Assembly: GCA_031292525.1 (NCBI GenBank)
Contig: JARLGY010000054.1
Coordinates: 1 to 64,000 of the forward strand
From: Flavipsychrobacter sp.
GTDB lineage: Bacteria > Bacteroidota > Bacteroidia > Chitinophagales > Chitinophagaceae
DNA: 64,000 nt
Direction: 5' to 3'
Numbering within the stretch: the stretch's first letter is position 1; the number at the start of each line of letters is the position of its first letter. The translations under genes were made by a program, and so were the position numbers. Positions 26,727 through 36,393 of the stretch are shown here, piece by piece. The notes under the pieces are model-generated. The model searched no databases. It saw only the letters and a list, made by a program, of their open reading frames with translations, and was not told the DNA's origin.

Positions 26727-27779
26727 TTAACGCTTAACCGGAGCGCCGCCACCTGGACGAGTACCGCCGCCGCCTGGGCCACGACTGCCACCACCCGGAC
26801 CACGGCTACCGCCACCTGGGCCACGGCTACCTGCACCCGGACCACCACGACCCGGACCACCTGGAGCGCGACCAGCACCGCCCGGGCCACCTGGACCACG
26901 GCCACCGCCTGCACCACCACGGCCTGCGCCTGGAGCACCACCACCTGCATTAGCACCTGCGCCACGGCCTGCACCGCGACGACCACGGCCGCCTTTATCA
27001 TCGTCTTCAGTTATTTCCAGTCCACGGTTGCGGCCTTCATAACCTTCGTCGTTAGCAGAGTTATCTTCTTCGTTCTCTTTATTCTGAGCACGTTCCTGCA
27101 GACCTTCCAGTATTGCTGCTGTAAGGTAGTTGGTGATAATAGCTATAGATTTTGTAGCGTCATCATTTGCAGGGATAGCAAAGTCAACCTTAGTAGGATC
27201 GCTATTGGTATCGACCATAGCGAAAGTAGTGATACCGAGGCGTTTTGCTTCAGCAAGAGCAATGTGCTCGTGGCTGATATCTACCATGAAAAGAGCAGCT
27301 GGTGTACGGCCCATCTGGCTGATACCACCCAATACTTTTTCCATTTTTTCTTTGCTGCGGGTAAGGGTCAGGCGTTCTTTCTTAGTAACGCTGTCCATTG
27401 TACCATCCTGCAACATTTTTTCGATGCTCAACATTTTCTTTACACTCTTGCGAATGGTTTGAAAGTTGGTAAGCATACCACCCAACCAACGTTCTGTAAC
27501 ATAAGGCATGTTCATTTTCTGAGATGCTTCTGCAACAATTTCTTTGGCTTGTTTTTTAGTGGCAACGAACATGATCTTTTTACCGCTCTTAGCTATAGAC
27601 TTAAGTGCAGCTGCAGCTTCGTCCAGACCTTCGATGGTTTTGTTCAGATCTATTATATGTATACCGTTCTTTTCAGCAAAGATGTACGGCAACATTTTGG
27701 GGTTCCATTTTTTCTTGAGGTGACCAAAATGCACACCAGCTTCCAAAAGCTGCTGGTGTAATGTTTTATTATCTTCCAT
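26727..27779 (-). CDS. rpsB: Ribosomal protein S2 with Gly/Arg-rich C-terminal extension
   Basis: Residues 1-235 are a normal small-subunit protein S2 (LLEAGVHFGHLKKKWNPKM at the N-terminus, FVATKKQAKEIV, VTERWLGGMLTNF, then MVDTNSDP and ANDDATKSI). Usual bacterial S2 is about 230-260 residues, but this one has 350. After an acidic linker (ENEEDNSANDEGYEGRNRGLEITEDDDKG) come about 90 residues made almost only of Gly, Arg, Pro and Ala, with repeats such as GGSRGPG and GGPGRGG. The coding DNA (26730-26995) is locally GC-rich and repetitive, unlike the flanks. RGG-type tails bind RNA in other proteins. S2 sits near the mRNA exit side of the 30S subunit, so a role at initiation is conceivable. 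Confidence 0.95.
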   Translation of the reverse strand: MEDNKTLHQQLLEAGVHFGHLKKKWNPKMLPYIFAEKNGIHIIDLNKTIEGLDEAAAALKSIAKSGKKIMFVATKKQAKEIVAEASQKMNMPYVTERWLGGMLTNFQTIRKSVKKMLSIEKMLQDGTMDSVTKKERLTLTRSKEKMEKVLGGISQMGRTPAALFMVDISHEHIALAEAKRLGITTFAMVDTNSDPTKVDFAIPANDDATKSIAIITNYLTAAILEGLQERAQNKENEEDNSANDEGYEGRNRGLEITEDDDKGGRGRRGAGRGAGANAGGGAPGAGRGGAGGGRGPGGPGGAGRAPGGPGRGGPGAGSRGPGGGSRGPGGGSRGPGGGGTRPGGGAPVKR

Positions 27780-27827
27780 TTGAATGTTTTCTTGTTGGTT
27801 AAAAAATAAAAGGATACAACAGCGCCA

Positions 27828-28220
27828 TTAACGTTTAGAGAACTGGAAGCTACGACGTGCTTTGGCTTTACCAAATTTCTTACGCTCAACCATACGGCTG
27901 TCTCTCGTCATCAGGCCTTCTTTCTTCAGTGCCGGGCGGTATTCTTCATTTACCTGGCAAAGTGCGCGGGCGATAGCCATTTTAATAGCTTCTGCCTGGC
28001 CTTTAGGGCCACCGCCTTTTACGTTTACCACAACATCAAAACTTGTTGCTGCGCCTTCTATGGTTTTCATAGGAAGCTCAACCTGGTTTTGCAGGTACAT
28101 TATGGTAAAGTAGTTTTTGTAATCCTTTTCATTAACCGTGATAATCCCTGTGCCCTTGCTTAGGTATACGCGCGCTACGGCTTCTTTACGGCGACCTACG
28201 GCATTTTTCTGTTTTTCCAT
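27828..28220 (-). CDS. rpsI: Ribosomal protein S9
   Basis: The 130-residue small-subunit protein S9 reaches with its C-terminal tail toward the P-site tRNA. It shows the N-terminal AVGRRKEAVARVYLSKGTG, the central VKGGGPKGQAEAIKMAIARAL and the C-terminal basic tail ending KARRSFQFSKR with the usual terminal Lys-Arg. Its length is typical. It is the second gene of the rplM-rpsI-rpsB-tsf run, 51 bp after rplM and 48 bp before rpsB. Confidence 0.97.
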   Translation of the reverse strand: MEKQKNAVGRRKEAVARVYLSKGTGIITVNEKDYKNYFTIMYLQNQVELPMKTIEGAATSFDVVVNVKGGGPKGQAEAIKMAIARALCQVNEEYRPALKKEGLMTRDSRMVERKKFGKAKARRSFQFSKR

Positions 28221-28246
28221 TTATATAATGGTGTTGCTTTTTATTG

Positions 28247-28275
28247 TTAACCCCGAACGCCGGGGCGGGGGTTAA
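28247..28275 (-). terminator. Hairpin overlapping the end of rplM
   Basis: TTAACCCC and GGGGTTAA pair around a GC-rich loop (GAACGCCGGGGC), the stem including the rplM stop codon. It lies inside the ribosomal operon, 27 bp before rpsI, with no following T run. It is more likely a stability or translational control hairpin than a full terminator. Confidence 0.4.
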
Positions 28276-28715
28276 AATTTCATTTCTGTAGGCTGCTGTG
28301 CTTTGTGCGGATGTTCTGCACCTTCGTACACAAACAATTTTTTGTACATAGCACGACCCAGACGGTTTTTAGGAAGCATACCTTTTACGGCACGTTCTAT
28401 CAAAACGTTAGGACGACGCTGGATAAGTTCTTTTGCCATTTCTACCTTCTGGCCACCTGGATAACCTGTGTAGTGCATATAGCCTTTATCATCCATTTTG
28501 TTGCCGGTAAGCACCACTTTATTTGAGTTGATCACGATAACGTAATCGCCACAGTCAAAGTGAGGGGTAAAGTAAACCTTGTTCTTACCGCGTAGTGTAG
28601 CCGCGATCTTAGAACTCATACGGCCAAGGGTAAGGTTGGTAGCATCTACTATGAACCATTGGCGCTGTACGATCTTTTCGTTAGCTGATTGTGTTTTAAA
28701 ACTGAGATGTCTCAT
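28272..28715 (-). CDS. rplM: Ribosomal protein L13
   Basis: The 147-residue large-subunit protein L13 is one of the early assembly proteins binding 23S rRNA. Family segments include WFIVDATNLTLGRMSSKIA (about residues 20-38), VIVINSNKVVLTGNKMDDK, YMHYTGYPGG and the C-terminal LPKNRLGRAMYKKLFVYEGAEHPHKAQQP. The length and order are normal. It is the first gene of the operon, read from the promoter at 28801-28832 with a leader of about 80 nt. Confidence 0.97.
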   Translation of the reverse strand: MRHLSFKTQSANEKIVQRQWFIVDATNLTLGRMSSKIAATLRGKNKVYFTPHFDCGDYVIVINSNKVVLTGNKMDDKGYMHYTGYPGGQKVEMAKELIQRRPNVLIERAVKGMLPKNRLGRAMYKKLFVYEGAEHPHKAQQPTEMKF

Positions 28716-28800
28716 TTTACTATTTAAATATTTGCTCTGATGTGTTTACCTGGCCATGAAGCCAAACGGCAACACATACAAGTATTAAAAAATTGGATGG

Positions 28801-28832
28801 CAAAGGTAAAAGTACACATCATAACCACCAAA
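28801..28832 (-). promoter_or_regulatory. Promoter of the rplM-rpsI-rpsB-tsf operon
   Basis: On the minus strand TTTG (28832-28829) is separated by 20 bases from TACCTTTG (28808-28801), a full match to the Bacteroidota consensus. Transcription would start near 28795. The leader to the rplM ATG is about 80 nt and could host autogenous control, but I see no defined structure in it. Confidence 0.75.
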
Positions 28833-29281
28833 TAATTTATGATGTTTTTTTAGTGTTGCTCCATAACACATTGATTATCAATGCATTTTTGGTAAAAATA
28901 TTTTAAATGAGGTGTGTATTCGACAATAAAACTACTCCCTGTCCTTTTATCTCTTTAAAACCTTTATATCATATGGTATTTACTACCCCTATCGGGGGCA
29001 CGGTTTTTTTAACATTTTCTACATAATATTTTAACAAAATCAGATCAAACAATTTAAAACACCTATTTATTAGGTGCGTAAAGATTTGAATTACAGTGTT
29101 TTATAATGATTCAAATAGCATCTATTATCAAATTGTTAAGCAACGACTTAACCTAAATCAAAAAAACAACCTCTTAAAAATCAATTTATTATGGAAAAAA
29201 TGACCCTAAAAATAACCAAAGTGTGGAAAATGCAATCGATTGCATAAGAGCTTAAACCATTTACTAACTAAAGCAAACAAC
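28833..29281. other. Divergent intergenic region before the SusC operon
   Basis: This AT-rich region of about 450 bp lies between the ribosomal promoter and susC-like. It contains TATCGGGGGCA and several poly-A/T tracts but no clean TAnnTTTG with a matching -33 on the plus strand. The susC promoter therefore remains unidentified. Confidence 0.4.
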
Positions 29282-32200
29282 ATGAAAAGAATCTTATTTA
29301 TCTTTTTATTTTTCATAGCCCACGCGGCTGTGGCACAAGGTACCCATACTGTAACCGGAAAGGTACTGGATGAAAACGGCCTGGGATTTCCGGGTGCGGG
29401 TGTTGGCGTAAAAGGAACCACTGTGGGTACAGTGACAGACATCAACGGCAACTTTACGCTGAACGTCCCTGATAACAGCGGTAACATACTTGTATTGCAG
29501 GGAGTGGGATATGTGACGCAGGAGGTAAACGCATCGGCAGGTGCAATATTGGTACACATGGCACCCAGCAGCCGCGAACTGCAAGGAGCTGTGGTTACAG
29601 CCCTGGCTATAAAAAGGGAAAAACGCGAATTGGGATATGCAACAACAACCCTCAACAACAAAGATATAACGGTAGCGAACAATGTTAGCGCACTATCATC
29701 GCTTGAGGGTAAGGTAGCAGGTGCGAATGTAACCAGCACCACAGGCGGACCGGGGGGCTCTGTAAGTGTGGTATTGCGTGGTAATAAATCAATATCGGGC
29801 AGCAGCCAGGCAATAATTGTTGTAGATGGGATCATCATCAACAATTACGACCGTACACTTAACGTACTGGGCACAAACCATAATGGCATAAGTAATAGCT
29901 TCAGCAACCTTACACAGGTGGATTTTGGTAACAGTGGCAATGACGTGAACCCGGAAGATATAGAATCGATGAGCGTGCTTGACGGGCCGGCAGCAGCAGC
30001 ACTATATGGTTCTATAGCGGCAAACGGGGCTGTCATCATTACGACCAAAAGAGGCGGCACAGCACAGAGCAACAACCCTGGCGGCAAAAATAAATTGCGT
30101 GTAACGGTAAAAAGTATATTCAGTGAAAGCGATGTGCTGAAATTCCCTACATTCCAGAACCAGTTTGGCCAGGGCGGCGCATATGGCCAGGGAGATTTTC
30201 CTTTCAATCCTAATGACAACTTTAGCTGGGGCCTGCCATATGATGGCCAGCTGAGACCATGGGGACAGATAATAAAAGGCCAGCAGGAAGTAAAGCCGTA
30301 TGCCGCACAACCTAATAATGTAAAAGACTTCTACAACCACGGCAAAACGGGGAACAACTATGTATCTATAAGTGGTGGAAATGATACCACTAATTATTTC
30401 CTGTCTGTAAACGCGCTGAACAATACAGGCATCACACCCGGTACCTTTTATAATAAGTATAGTGTGCGATTCAATGCGAATACACAACTCTCCCATACCA
30501 TATACTCTAGCGTAAATTTTAATTATATAAACGCCTATTCAAAAGCTGAGGCACAAGGACAGTCAGCCGGAGCTCCCCTCATTAACCTGTACCAGCAGCC
30601 AAGAGACATGCCAATACAAGAATTCAGCAACAACAATAATCCATTTGTAGCCTACGGTACACTTGATGCCAATGGCGTGGCGCGCTATGGGTATTATGGT
30701 GCATTTGCAAACAATCCATACTTCCTGGTAAACAACTATGGCAATTATGATAAACTGGACAGGATAATAGGTGGCATAACGCTGGGCATAAAACCGGTTA
30801 ATACCAACCTGAACATTTATGACCGTATTGGAGTGGATGTTGCCGCAGACAGAAGTACTTATGAAGGTCCATCTTATAATTATGCTGCATACGACAATAA
30901 TGTGTATTCTTATTTATACAATCAGTTTCCTCATCAGTCGCCAGGTTATTTTTTACAAAATAACCTAAACGAACTGCAATTAAACAATGATGTGATAGTA
31001 GACTATAATAAACAACTATCTGATAAAATAGGCATGGAAGTACTGGGCGGTAATAATATAAGGTTCCAGCAAAATAATGCTCTTGTGTCGGACCTTGACC
31101 CGTCGACCAACGGACTAGTCCTACCTGGTTTTTACAATTTTACTAATGCCCAGGGGCCATTGCAAGTGGAAAACGTGATCACACAAAAAAGAATAGTAGG
31201 CCTTTATGGTGACTTTAAAATAAACTACGACAGGAAGCTATTCCTGGAAATGACATCGCGTAATGACTGGACATCTACACTGATAACCGGCAATAACTCT
31301 TACTTCTATCCGAGCATTGGTGCATCGTGGGTATTTACAGAAGGCTGGAACAGTGGCTTCACCAGGGATGTGCTTACATTTGGGAAACTGCGTGCCAGTT
31401 ATGCATCAGTTGGTAACGATGCTTCACCATATGCCAACAACCCAGCAGCATATTCAAGAACTACAGTATCCAGTGCATTCGGCGGAGTAATATTTCCATT
31501 CAACGGGCAACCCGGATACCAGATAGGCAACACGCTTGGAGATCCTAACCTGCAACCAGAACGTACTAATGATTATGAAGTAGGTACAGATCTTAGCTTC
31601 TTTAAGGACCGTGTTTCACTAAGTTTCACTTACTACAATACGCTCACCACAAACCTGATTACAGCAATACCTGTAGCGCCATCGACGGGTTACTTGTTCC
31701 AAACTGTGAACCTGGGCAGTGTATCTAATAACGGTGAAGAACTATCACTCAGGATCACCCCCATCTCAACGAAATCCGGTTTCCGCTGGGACTTGTTTGG
31801 AACATTGACACATAATGTAAACGAAGTGGTAAGTCTTGCGAATGGCCTATCGCAGGTTACAGTAGGTGGATTTAACGGAATGTCTATAGTGGCACAAGTA
31901 GGTAAACCCTATGGGTCTTTCTATGCTACAGACCTGCTGCGCAATTCAAAAGGTGAGGTTGTTGTAGATCCGGGTACCGGGCTTCCACAAGTAAGCCCAA
32001 GTGCAGTATATGAAGGTTCTTACCAACCAAAGTACATAGCATCGTGGGGAACCGACCTTAGTTATAAAGGCTTCTCGCTGCATGCCTTGTTCACAACCAA
32101 ACAAGGAGGTGTTTACTTTAGTGAAACAAAGAGCATACTGGATTTTGTAGGTAATTCGGAAGTTACCACCTATAATAACAGGAACCCGTATATTTTCCCG

Positions 32201-32566
32201 AACTCAGTTGTGCAGACCGGTGCAAATACATACGCAGCCAACACGACCAAGTTCCTGCCATATACTTATTATACATCAGTTGAGCCATTTGCCTCTGGCC
32301 AGTTCCTGGTAAATGCCACCTATATAAAACTACAGGAAGCTGCCTTATACTACACACTGCCCGGTAAGCTGATGGATAGGACCACCTTCAGCTCTGTACA
32401 GGTAGGCGTATTTGGCACTAACCTATTTATATGGACACCCAAGAGTAATAAATACGATGACCCTGAGGAAAACTCAGGTGGCGGGGTTACCAACGAGCAA
32501 AACTTCAACTTCCTTGCACGTCCCTCTATGCGTAGTTATGGGGTAAGTTTAAAAGTAACATTATAA
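29282..32566 (+). CDS. SusC/RagA-type TonB-dependent outer membrane transporter
   Basis: The protein is 1094 residues from the ATG at 29282; a TTG at 29240 would add 14 residues ahead of the signal peptide MKRILFIFLFFIAHAAVAQ. The N-terminal carboxypeptidase-regulatory-like domain (TVTGKVLDENGLGFPGAGV to about residue 90) marks the SusC group. The plug domain follows (about 100-240, with VSVVLRGNKSISGSSQAIIVVDG and IESMSVLDGPAAAALYGSIAANGAVIITTK), then a 22-strand barrel ending PSMRSYGVSLKVTL. It forms the TonB-powered channel under the SusD lid and imports large oligomers. The SusD gene follows 19 bp downstream. The substrate cannot be told from sequence; neighbouring peptidases hint at peptides. 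Confidence 0.95.
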   Translation: MKRILFIFLFFIAHAAVAQGTHTVTGKVLDENGLGFPGAGVGVKGTTVGTVTDINGNFTLNVPDNSGNILVLQGVGYVTQEVNASAGAILVHMAPSSRELQGAVVTALAIKREKRELGYATTTLNNKDITVANNVSALSSLEGKVAGANVTSTTGGPGGSVSVVLRGNKSISGSSQAIIVVDGIIINNYDRTLNVLGTNHNGISNSFSNLTQVDFGNSGNDVNPEDIESMSVLDGPAAAALYGSIAANGAVIITTKRGGTAQSNNPGGKNKLRVTVKSIFSESDVLKFPTFQNQFGQGGAYGQGDFPFNPNDNFSWGLPYDGQLRPWGQIIKGQQEVKPYAAQPNNVKDFYNHGKTGNNYVSISGGNDTTNYFLSVNALNNTGITPGTFYNKYSVRFNANTQLSHTIYSSVNFNYINAYSKAEAQGQSAGAPLINLYQQPRDMPIQEFSNNNNPFVAYGTLDANGVARYGYYGAFANNPYFLVNNYGNYDKLDRIIGGITLGIKPVNTNLNIYDRIGVDVAADRSTYEGPSYNYAAYDNNVYSYLYNQFPHQSPGYFLQNNLNELQLNNDVIVDYNKQLSDKIGMEVLGGNNIRFQQNNALVSDLDPSTNGLVLPGFYNFTNAQGPLQVENVITQKRIVGLYGDFKINYDRKLFLEMTSRNDWTSTLITGNNSYFYPSIGASWVFTEGWNSGFTRDVLTFGKLRASYASVGNDASPYANNPAAYSRTTVSSAFGGVIFPFNGQPGYQIGNTLGDPNLQPERTNDYEVGTDLSFFKDRVSLSFTYYNTLTTNLITAIPVAPSTGYLFQTVNLGSVSNNGEELSLRITPISTKSGFRWDLFGTLTHNVNEVVSLANGLSQVTVGGFNGMSIVAQVGKPYGSFYATDLLRNSKGEVVVDPGTGLPQVSPSAVYEGSYQPKYIASWGTDLSYKGFSLHALFTTKQGGVYFSETKSILDFVGNSEVTTYNNRNPYIFPNSVVQTGANTYAANTTKFLPYTYYTSVEPFASGQFLVNATYIKLQEAALYYTLPGKLMDRTTFSSVQVGVFGTNLFIWTPKSNKYDDPEENSGGGVTNEQNFNFLARPSMRSYGVSLKVTL

Positions 32567-32585
32567 ACTTTTTAAAAGATCCGTT

Positions 32586-34064
32586 ATGCACCCGAACAAA
32601 AAGATATTCATATACCTAATAGCAGGACTACTCTTTACCACTTCATCGTGCAAGAAGTACCTGGATGTAAATAAAGACCCCAATGTATCGCAGACAGCTA
32701 CTGTGCAAACACTGCTTCCATCTTGCCAGATTTACCTTGCATCGGCCATGGGGGTTGATATGGAAATAAATGGTTCCATTTGGGCACAATTCTGGACGCA
32801 GAGCCCTAACGCCAGCCAGTACAGACCGCTGGAGCAATACAATGTGAATGCCCAAAATTATGAAACACCCTGGACCAATTTATACGCAGGTGGTGAGAAC
32901 CTGGTGCAACTAGACAACCTGGCACTGGCGCAAAACAAAAAACAATACAGGGCCATATCGTTCTTGTTAAAGGCATACATGTTCCAGGTAATAACAGATG
33001 CCTGGGGCGATGTGCCATTTAGCCAGGCGCTACGGGGAGATGGTGGCATTACTTCGCCCAAATATGATGCGCAACAAGCAATATACACAGGACTACTTGG
33101 CCTGGTTGATTCTGCAAACGCATTGATAGACCCAAGCGACCCAGCAAACCCAGGAAGCGACGACCTTATATATGGCGGCCAGATGGGGCAGTGGCAGAAA
33201 TTTTCAAACACCCTTAGATTAAAAATCCTCTTGCGCTTGAGCCAGAAAGACCCCGGTACTGCACAAGCAGGCATAGCAGAGCTTTTCGCTAAAAACCCAT
33301 ATTTCCTGGGATCGGGAGATGATGCGCAGGTGAGCTTCAGCTCTACCAGTGGTAATAAGAATCCGCTATATTCTGAAGAAACGGGATTAGGCTTTACACA
33401 AAATCTTGTGGCAAGCGCTACATGCCTGGACTCTATGCTGAGTAATAATGATCCACGCATCTCAGTCTTTTATGAACCAGACGCTAACGGCGCTTTCACC
33501 GGCATACAACAAGGTAATTATGGCACTAGTGTGAGCACGGAGTCTATACCCTCGTTCAATGTAGCCGGCGATGCACAAAGCAGCCAATCGGCACTGGCAC
33601 CTGTAAAATTTCTTACCGGTTATGAAAGTTACTTTTTGCAGGCGGAAGCAATTGCCAGGGGGTGGGCTACCGGTAGCGATACATCTCTATTCTACCAAGG
33701 GATAGCCGCAAACTTTACTTCTTACAGCAGTAATTTTCCTGACACGGTGAACGTAGCTACCGCATTGGCAAACTATGAGACCTCATCATATTGGGCAATA
33801 TATCCTTCCGGCGGATCAACAGCACAAAAGATAAGGGCCATTATCACCCAAAAATGGTTCAGCATGTGTGGTAACCAAGGATTTGAAGCATGGACGGAAT
33901 GGCGCCGTACCGGCTATCCGGATTTCTTTACCATATCAAAAAGCAGTCTTATTGGAAATAATTTCCCGAGGCGCTTCCTTTATCCTTATTCTGAGGTAAC
34001 CCGCAACCTCAACTTCCCTGGAATTAAGGCAGTTACCGTACCAGTATGGTGGGATAATCATTAA
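32586..34064 (+). CDS. SusD/RagB-like surface lipoprotein
   Basis: The 492-residue lipoprotein has its lipobox ending at Cys22 (TTSSC). It continues with KKYLDVNKDPN, the classical SusD start, and a helical TPR-rich body. The C-terminal segment WFSMCGNQGFEAWTEWRRTGYPDF (about 420-443) is a SusD-family hallmark, and the end resembles the PRRFLYPYSEVTRN signature. It covers the SusC barrel as a substrate-binding lid on the cell surface. It resembles the SusD-like group 2 (DUF-type SusD) more than starch SusD. It lies 19 bp after the transporter and 20 bp before the next lipoprotein, so it is cotranscribed. Confidence 0.95.
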   Translation: MHPNKKIFIYLIAGLLFTTSSCKKYLDVNKDPNVSQTATVQTLLPSCQIYLASAMGVDMEINGSIWAQFWTQSPNASQYRPLEQYNVNAQNYETPWTNLYAGGENLVQLDNLALAQNKKQYRAISFLLKAYMFQVITDAWGDVPFSQALRGDGGITSPKYDAQQAIYTGLLGLVDSANALIDPSDPANPGSDDLIYGGQMGQWQKFSNTLRLKILLRLSQKDPGTAQAGIAELFAKNPYFLGSGDDAQVSFSSTSGNKNPLYSEETGLGFTQNLVASATCLDSMLSNNDPRISVFYEPDANGAFTGIQQGNYGTSVSTESIPSFNVAGDAQSSQSALAPVKFLTGYESYFLQAEAIARGWATGSDTSLFYQGIAANFTSYSSNFPDTVNVATALANYETSSYWAIYPSGGSTAQKIRAIITQKWFSMCGNQGFEAWTEWRRTGYPDFFTISKSSLIGNNFPRRFLYPYSEVTRNLNFPGIKAVTVPVWWDNH

Positions 34065-34084
34065 TCAACACTAAAGCCAGAATT

Positions 34085-34846
34085 ATGAAAAAAGCGACTC
34101 AATATATTTTAATAATCTTATCCATTAGCTGTCTTACTATAGCCTGTAAGAAGAAAGATAACGATGTATCGACTATACAAAAAGTATCATTCCCATCCAT
34201 AACAGGATATGGAAATACCTACCAAGGTAAGAGCCTGGTATCGTACTACATAGGGGTAGATGTTACCGCACAAGTCGTTTACTTCAGCTACCCTGTTGGT
34301 AAGGCACCGGCATTGAATGTCTCGGACATTACTGCATATGATTCTGTAACAGGTACGGTACCGGTAACGGTGGAACAAAACGGGAACCTCAACCCCAATC
34401 AACCAGGCCTGTATATTTACCAGTTCAGCGCCAAGACTAAATATGGTTTTGCATCGAGAGTGATGTATGTAATAGGTGTAACCGATATAGACACCGGCAC
34501 CGACCTGTCTGATACGTACACCGGCGTACGGGGCACTGATACAATGAACGTTACTGTACAAAAAATGGCTAATGGTATATACCTGACCTTCGACGCTGCT
34601 ATTACCGGGCCACTGAGTGCGGCGGCCGCATATTTTGTGCAGACAGATAATACACATATAGTGTTTCCGGCACAGCTTACCAACTACGATTACCAGGACC
34701 AGCCATTCGCCAACTTAGGATTATTATCGGCTACTAATGGTACGGTATCCACCAGCGGAGGTAAACCGGTAATACAATATACACTGAACTCACCCTCTGA
34801 TACCCTGAGCATAAACGGCCAAAACGTAATGCTCACAGGCCAATAA
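34085..34846 (+). CDS. Surface lipoprotein at SusE position
   Basis: The 253-residue lipoprotein is lipidated at Cys21 (LTIAC), followed by KKKDND. The mature part looks like two Ig-like beta-sandwich domains (about 30-125 and 130-250), a layout typical of the auxiliary lipoproteins encoded after SusD. These bind substrate on the cell surface and help capture it. No catalytic motif is seen. It lies 20 bp after susD-like and 38 bp before the OmpA-family gene. I cannot assign a named family. Confidence 0.75.
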   Translation: MKKATQYILIILSISCLTIACKKKDNDVSTIQKVSFPSITGYGNTYQGKSLVSYYIGVDVTAQVVYFSYPVGKAPALNVSDITAYDSVTGTVPVTVEQNGNLNPNQPGLYIYQFSAKTKYGFASRVMYVIGVTDIDTGTDLSDTYTGVRGTDTMNVTVQKMANGIYLTFDAAITGPLSAAAAYFVQTDNTHIVFPAQLTNYDYQDQPFANLGLLSATNGTVSTSGGKPVIQYTLNSPSDTLSINGQNVMLTGQ

Positions 34847-34884
34847 TAAAACCATAACTCAGCAAACATTTTAAAGCACTGAAC

Positions 34885-36309
34885 ATGAAAAAATATTTAG
34901 CAGTTATTATACTATTCATTGCCGTATGGCCCGGCAACAGAACACTTGCCCAGATGCAAGGATTAGGTGTACATTTTGGAGGTTACGATTTTTTGGGGCC
35001 ACAGAACGGAGATTACTTCTTCACAAAACAAACCCAGATCATAAATGACAAGGATAATGCACCTGCAGGACAACTGCCCCAGCTGGTGAACGATACGATG
35101 CGAAAGAACAAATTGTTCTGGAACCCGCTTATCAGGGTGACTTACTGGTTTCAATTGAATAAGAATTTCGATATTAACCTGGGGCTGTCATTAGCAGATC
35201 TGCAATACCCTACAAGCAGTAAGGATACCAACCTTATTAATAAAGCACTGTATAATACGGGGAACAACTATGACAAGTTTTTGGGCGAGCTGGACGCACG
35301 CATTAACTTTAATATTTTGCCCAAGAAAGAGTACATAGTTTCTCCCTACATTTTTGCAGGTATAACAGCATCTTATCATAGCCCATACTGGGGAGCAGAC
35401 GTGCCTTTTGGATTGGGTGGCAATGTACAACTGTCTAATAAGCAAGACATATATCTGAACCTGGAAGCAGGATATAAGGCTGCAATAACGAACAATGATT
35501 ACAACCACCTGCAGTACACAGCAGGTATAGTGTACTGGTTTAAACCAGGTTATAAAACACACGTGGAAATGGCTGAGGCACCCGTTGTAGCGGCACCAGT
35601 ACCTGATATGGATAACGATGGCGTACCAGACAGTATAGACAAGTGCCCGACAATACCCGGGTTAGCTGAATTTGCCGGATGCCCGGATACAGATGGAGAC
35701 GGTGTACCTGACAATCTGGATAAATGCCCACTTGTGCCTGGGCTTAAAGCATTTGACGGATGTCCAGATACTGATGGAGATGGCATACCCGACAATATAG
35801 ACAAATGTCCTTATGTAGCCGGCACTGCCGATAATAATGGTTGTCCACCTCCAGACCGGGATCATGACGGGGTGCTGGACAATGTTGATAAATGCCCCGA
35901 TGAACCGGGACCGGCATCTAACTTCGGCTGCCCGATTATAGAAAGGCAAGTAATAGAGCTGGTTGAAAAAGCTGCACGTTCAGTTTATTTTGAAACAGGC
36001 AAAGCGGTACTGAAAAAAGTATCTTACACCAGCCTGGACAAGATAGTAAATGTAATGAAAAACAATTCGAAGCTATACATTGATATTGGAGGCTATACAG
36101 ACTCTGTAGGAAGCGATGAACGAAACATAAAGCTGAGTGACGACCGTGCAAATGTGTGTAAGAATTACCTTGAAAGCAAAGGGGTGGCGGCAGACCATAT
36201 AACCGCGAAGGGATATGGCAAAGCAGACCCTGTTGCAACCAACAAAACAGCGCTGGGCCGTGCACAAAACAGGCGTACCGAATTTAAGCTGCGCAACTAT
36301 GCCAAATAA
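34885..36309 (+). CDS. OmpA-family protein with thrombospondin type 3 repeats
   Basis: The 474-residue outer membrane protein has a signal peptide (MKKYLAVIILFIAVWPGNRTLAQ), then a beta-barrel domain (about 25-225). Four calcium-binding thrombospondin type 3 repeats follow (about 233-350), with the units DNDGVPDSIDKCP, DGDGVPDNLDKCP, DGDGIPDNIDKCP and DHDGVLDNVDKCP. The C-terminal OmpA domain (about 365-474) has YFETGKAVLKK, GYTDSVGSDERNIKLSDDRA and GRAQNRRTEF, which hold peptidoglycan diaminopimelate. It links the outer membrane to the cell wall. It is the fourth gene of the SusC operon, 38 bp after the lipoprotein gene and before the terminator at 36338. Confidence 0.93.
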   Translation: MKKYLAVIILFIAVWPGNRTLAQMQGLGVHFGGYDFLGPQNGDYFFTKQTQIINDKDNAPAGQLPQLVNDTMRKNKLFWNPLIRVTYWFQLNKNFDINLGLSLADLQYPTSSKDTNLINKALYNTGNNYDKFLGELDARINFNILPKKEYIVSPYIFAGITASYHSPYWGADVPFGLGGNVQLSNKQDIYLNLEAGYKAAITNNDYNHLQYTAGIVYWFKPGYKTHVEMAEAPVVAAPVPDMDNDGVPDSIDKCPTIPGLAEFAGCPDTDGDGVPDNLDKCPLVPGLKAFDGCPDTDGDGIPDNIDKCPYVAGTADNNGCPPPDRDHDGVLDNVDKCPDEPGPASNFGCPIIERQVIELVEKAARSVYFETGKAVLKKVSYTSLDKIVNVMKNNSKLYIDIGGYTDSVGSDERNIKLSDDRANVCKNYLESKGVAADHITAKGYGKADPVATNKTALGRAQNRRTEFKLRNYAK

Positions 36310-36337
36310 ATTTTATTGAGATAGACTGACGAATGCT

Positions 36338-36365
36338 AAAACGCCACACAATTGTGTGGCGTTTT
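36338..36365. terminator. Terminator at end of SusC operon
   Basis: A perfect 13-base inverted repeat AAAACGCCACACA / TGTGTGGCGTTTT has a two-base centre, with T-rich sequence downstream on the plus strand. It ends the SusC operon and can also serve the convergent M2 peptidase gene (stop at 36394). Confidence 0.88.
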
Positions 36366-36393
36366 GGTTTCTGTTAAATAATAATGCCGTTGC

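Noticed and set aside
26727-27001. Possible tandem-repeat or CRISPR-like array in the GC-rich end of rpsB
   Set aside because: The repeats are short in-frame Gly/Arg codon repeats in a real gene, with no regular spacers of constant length.
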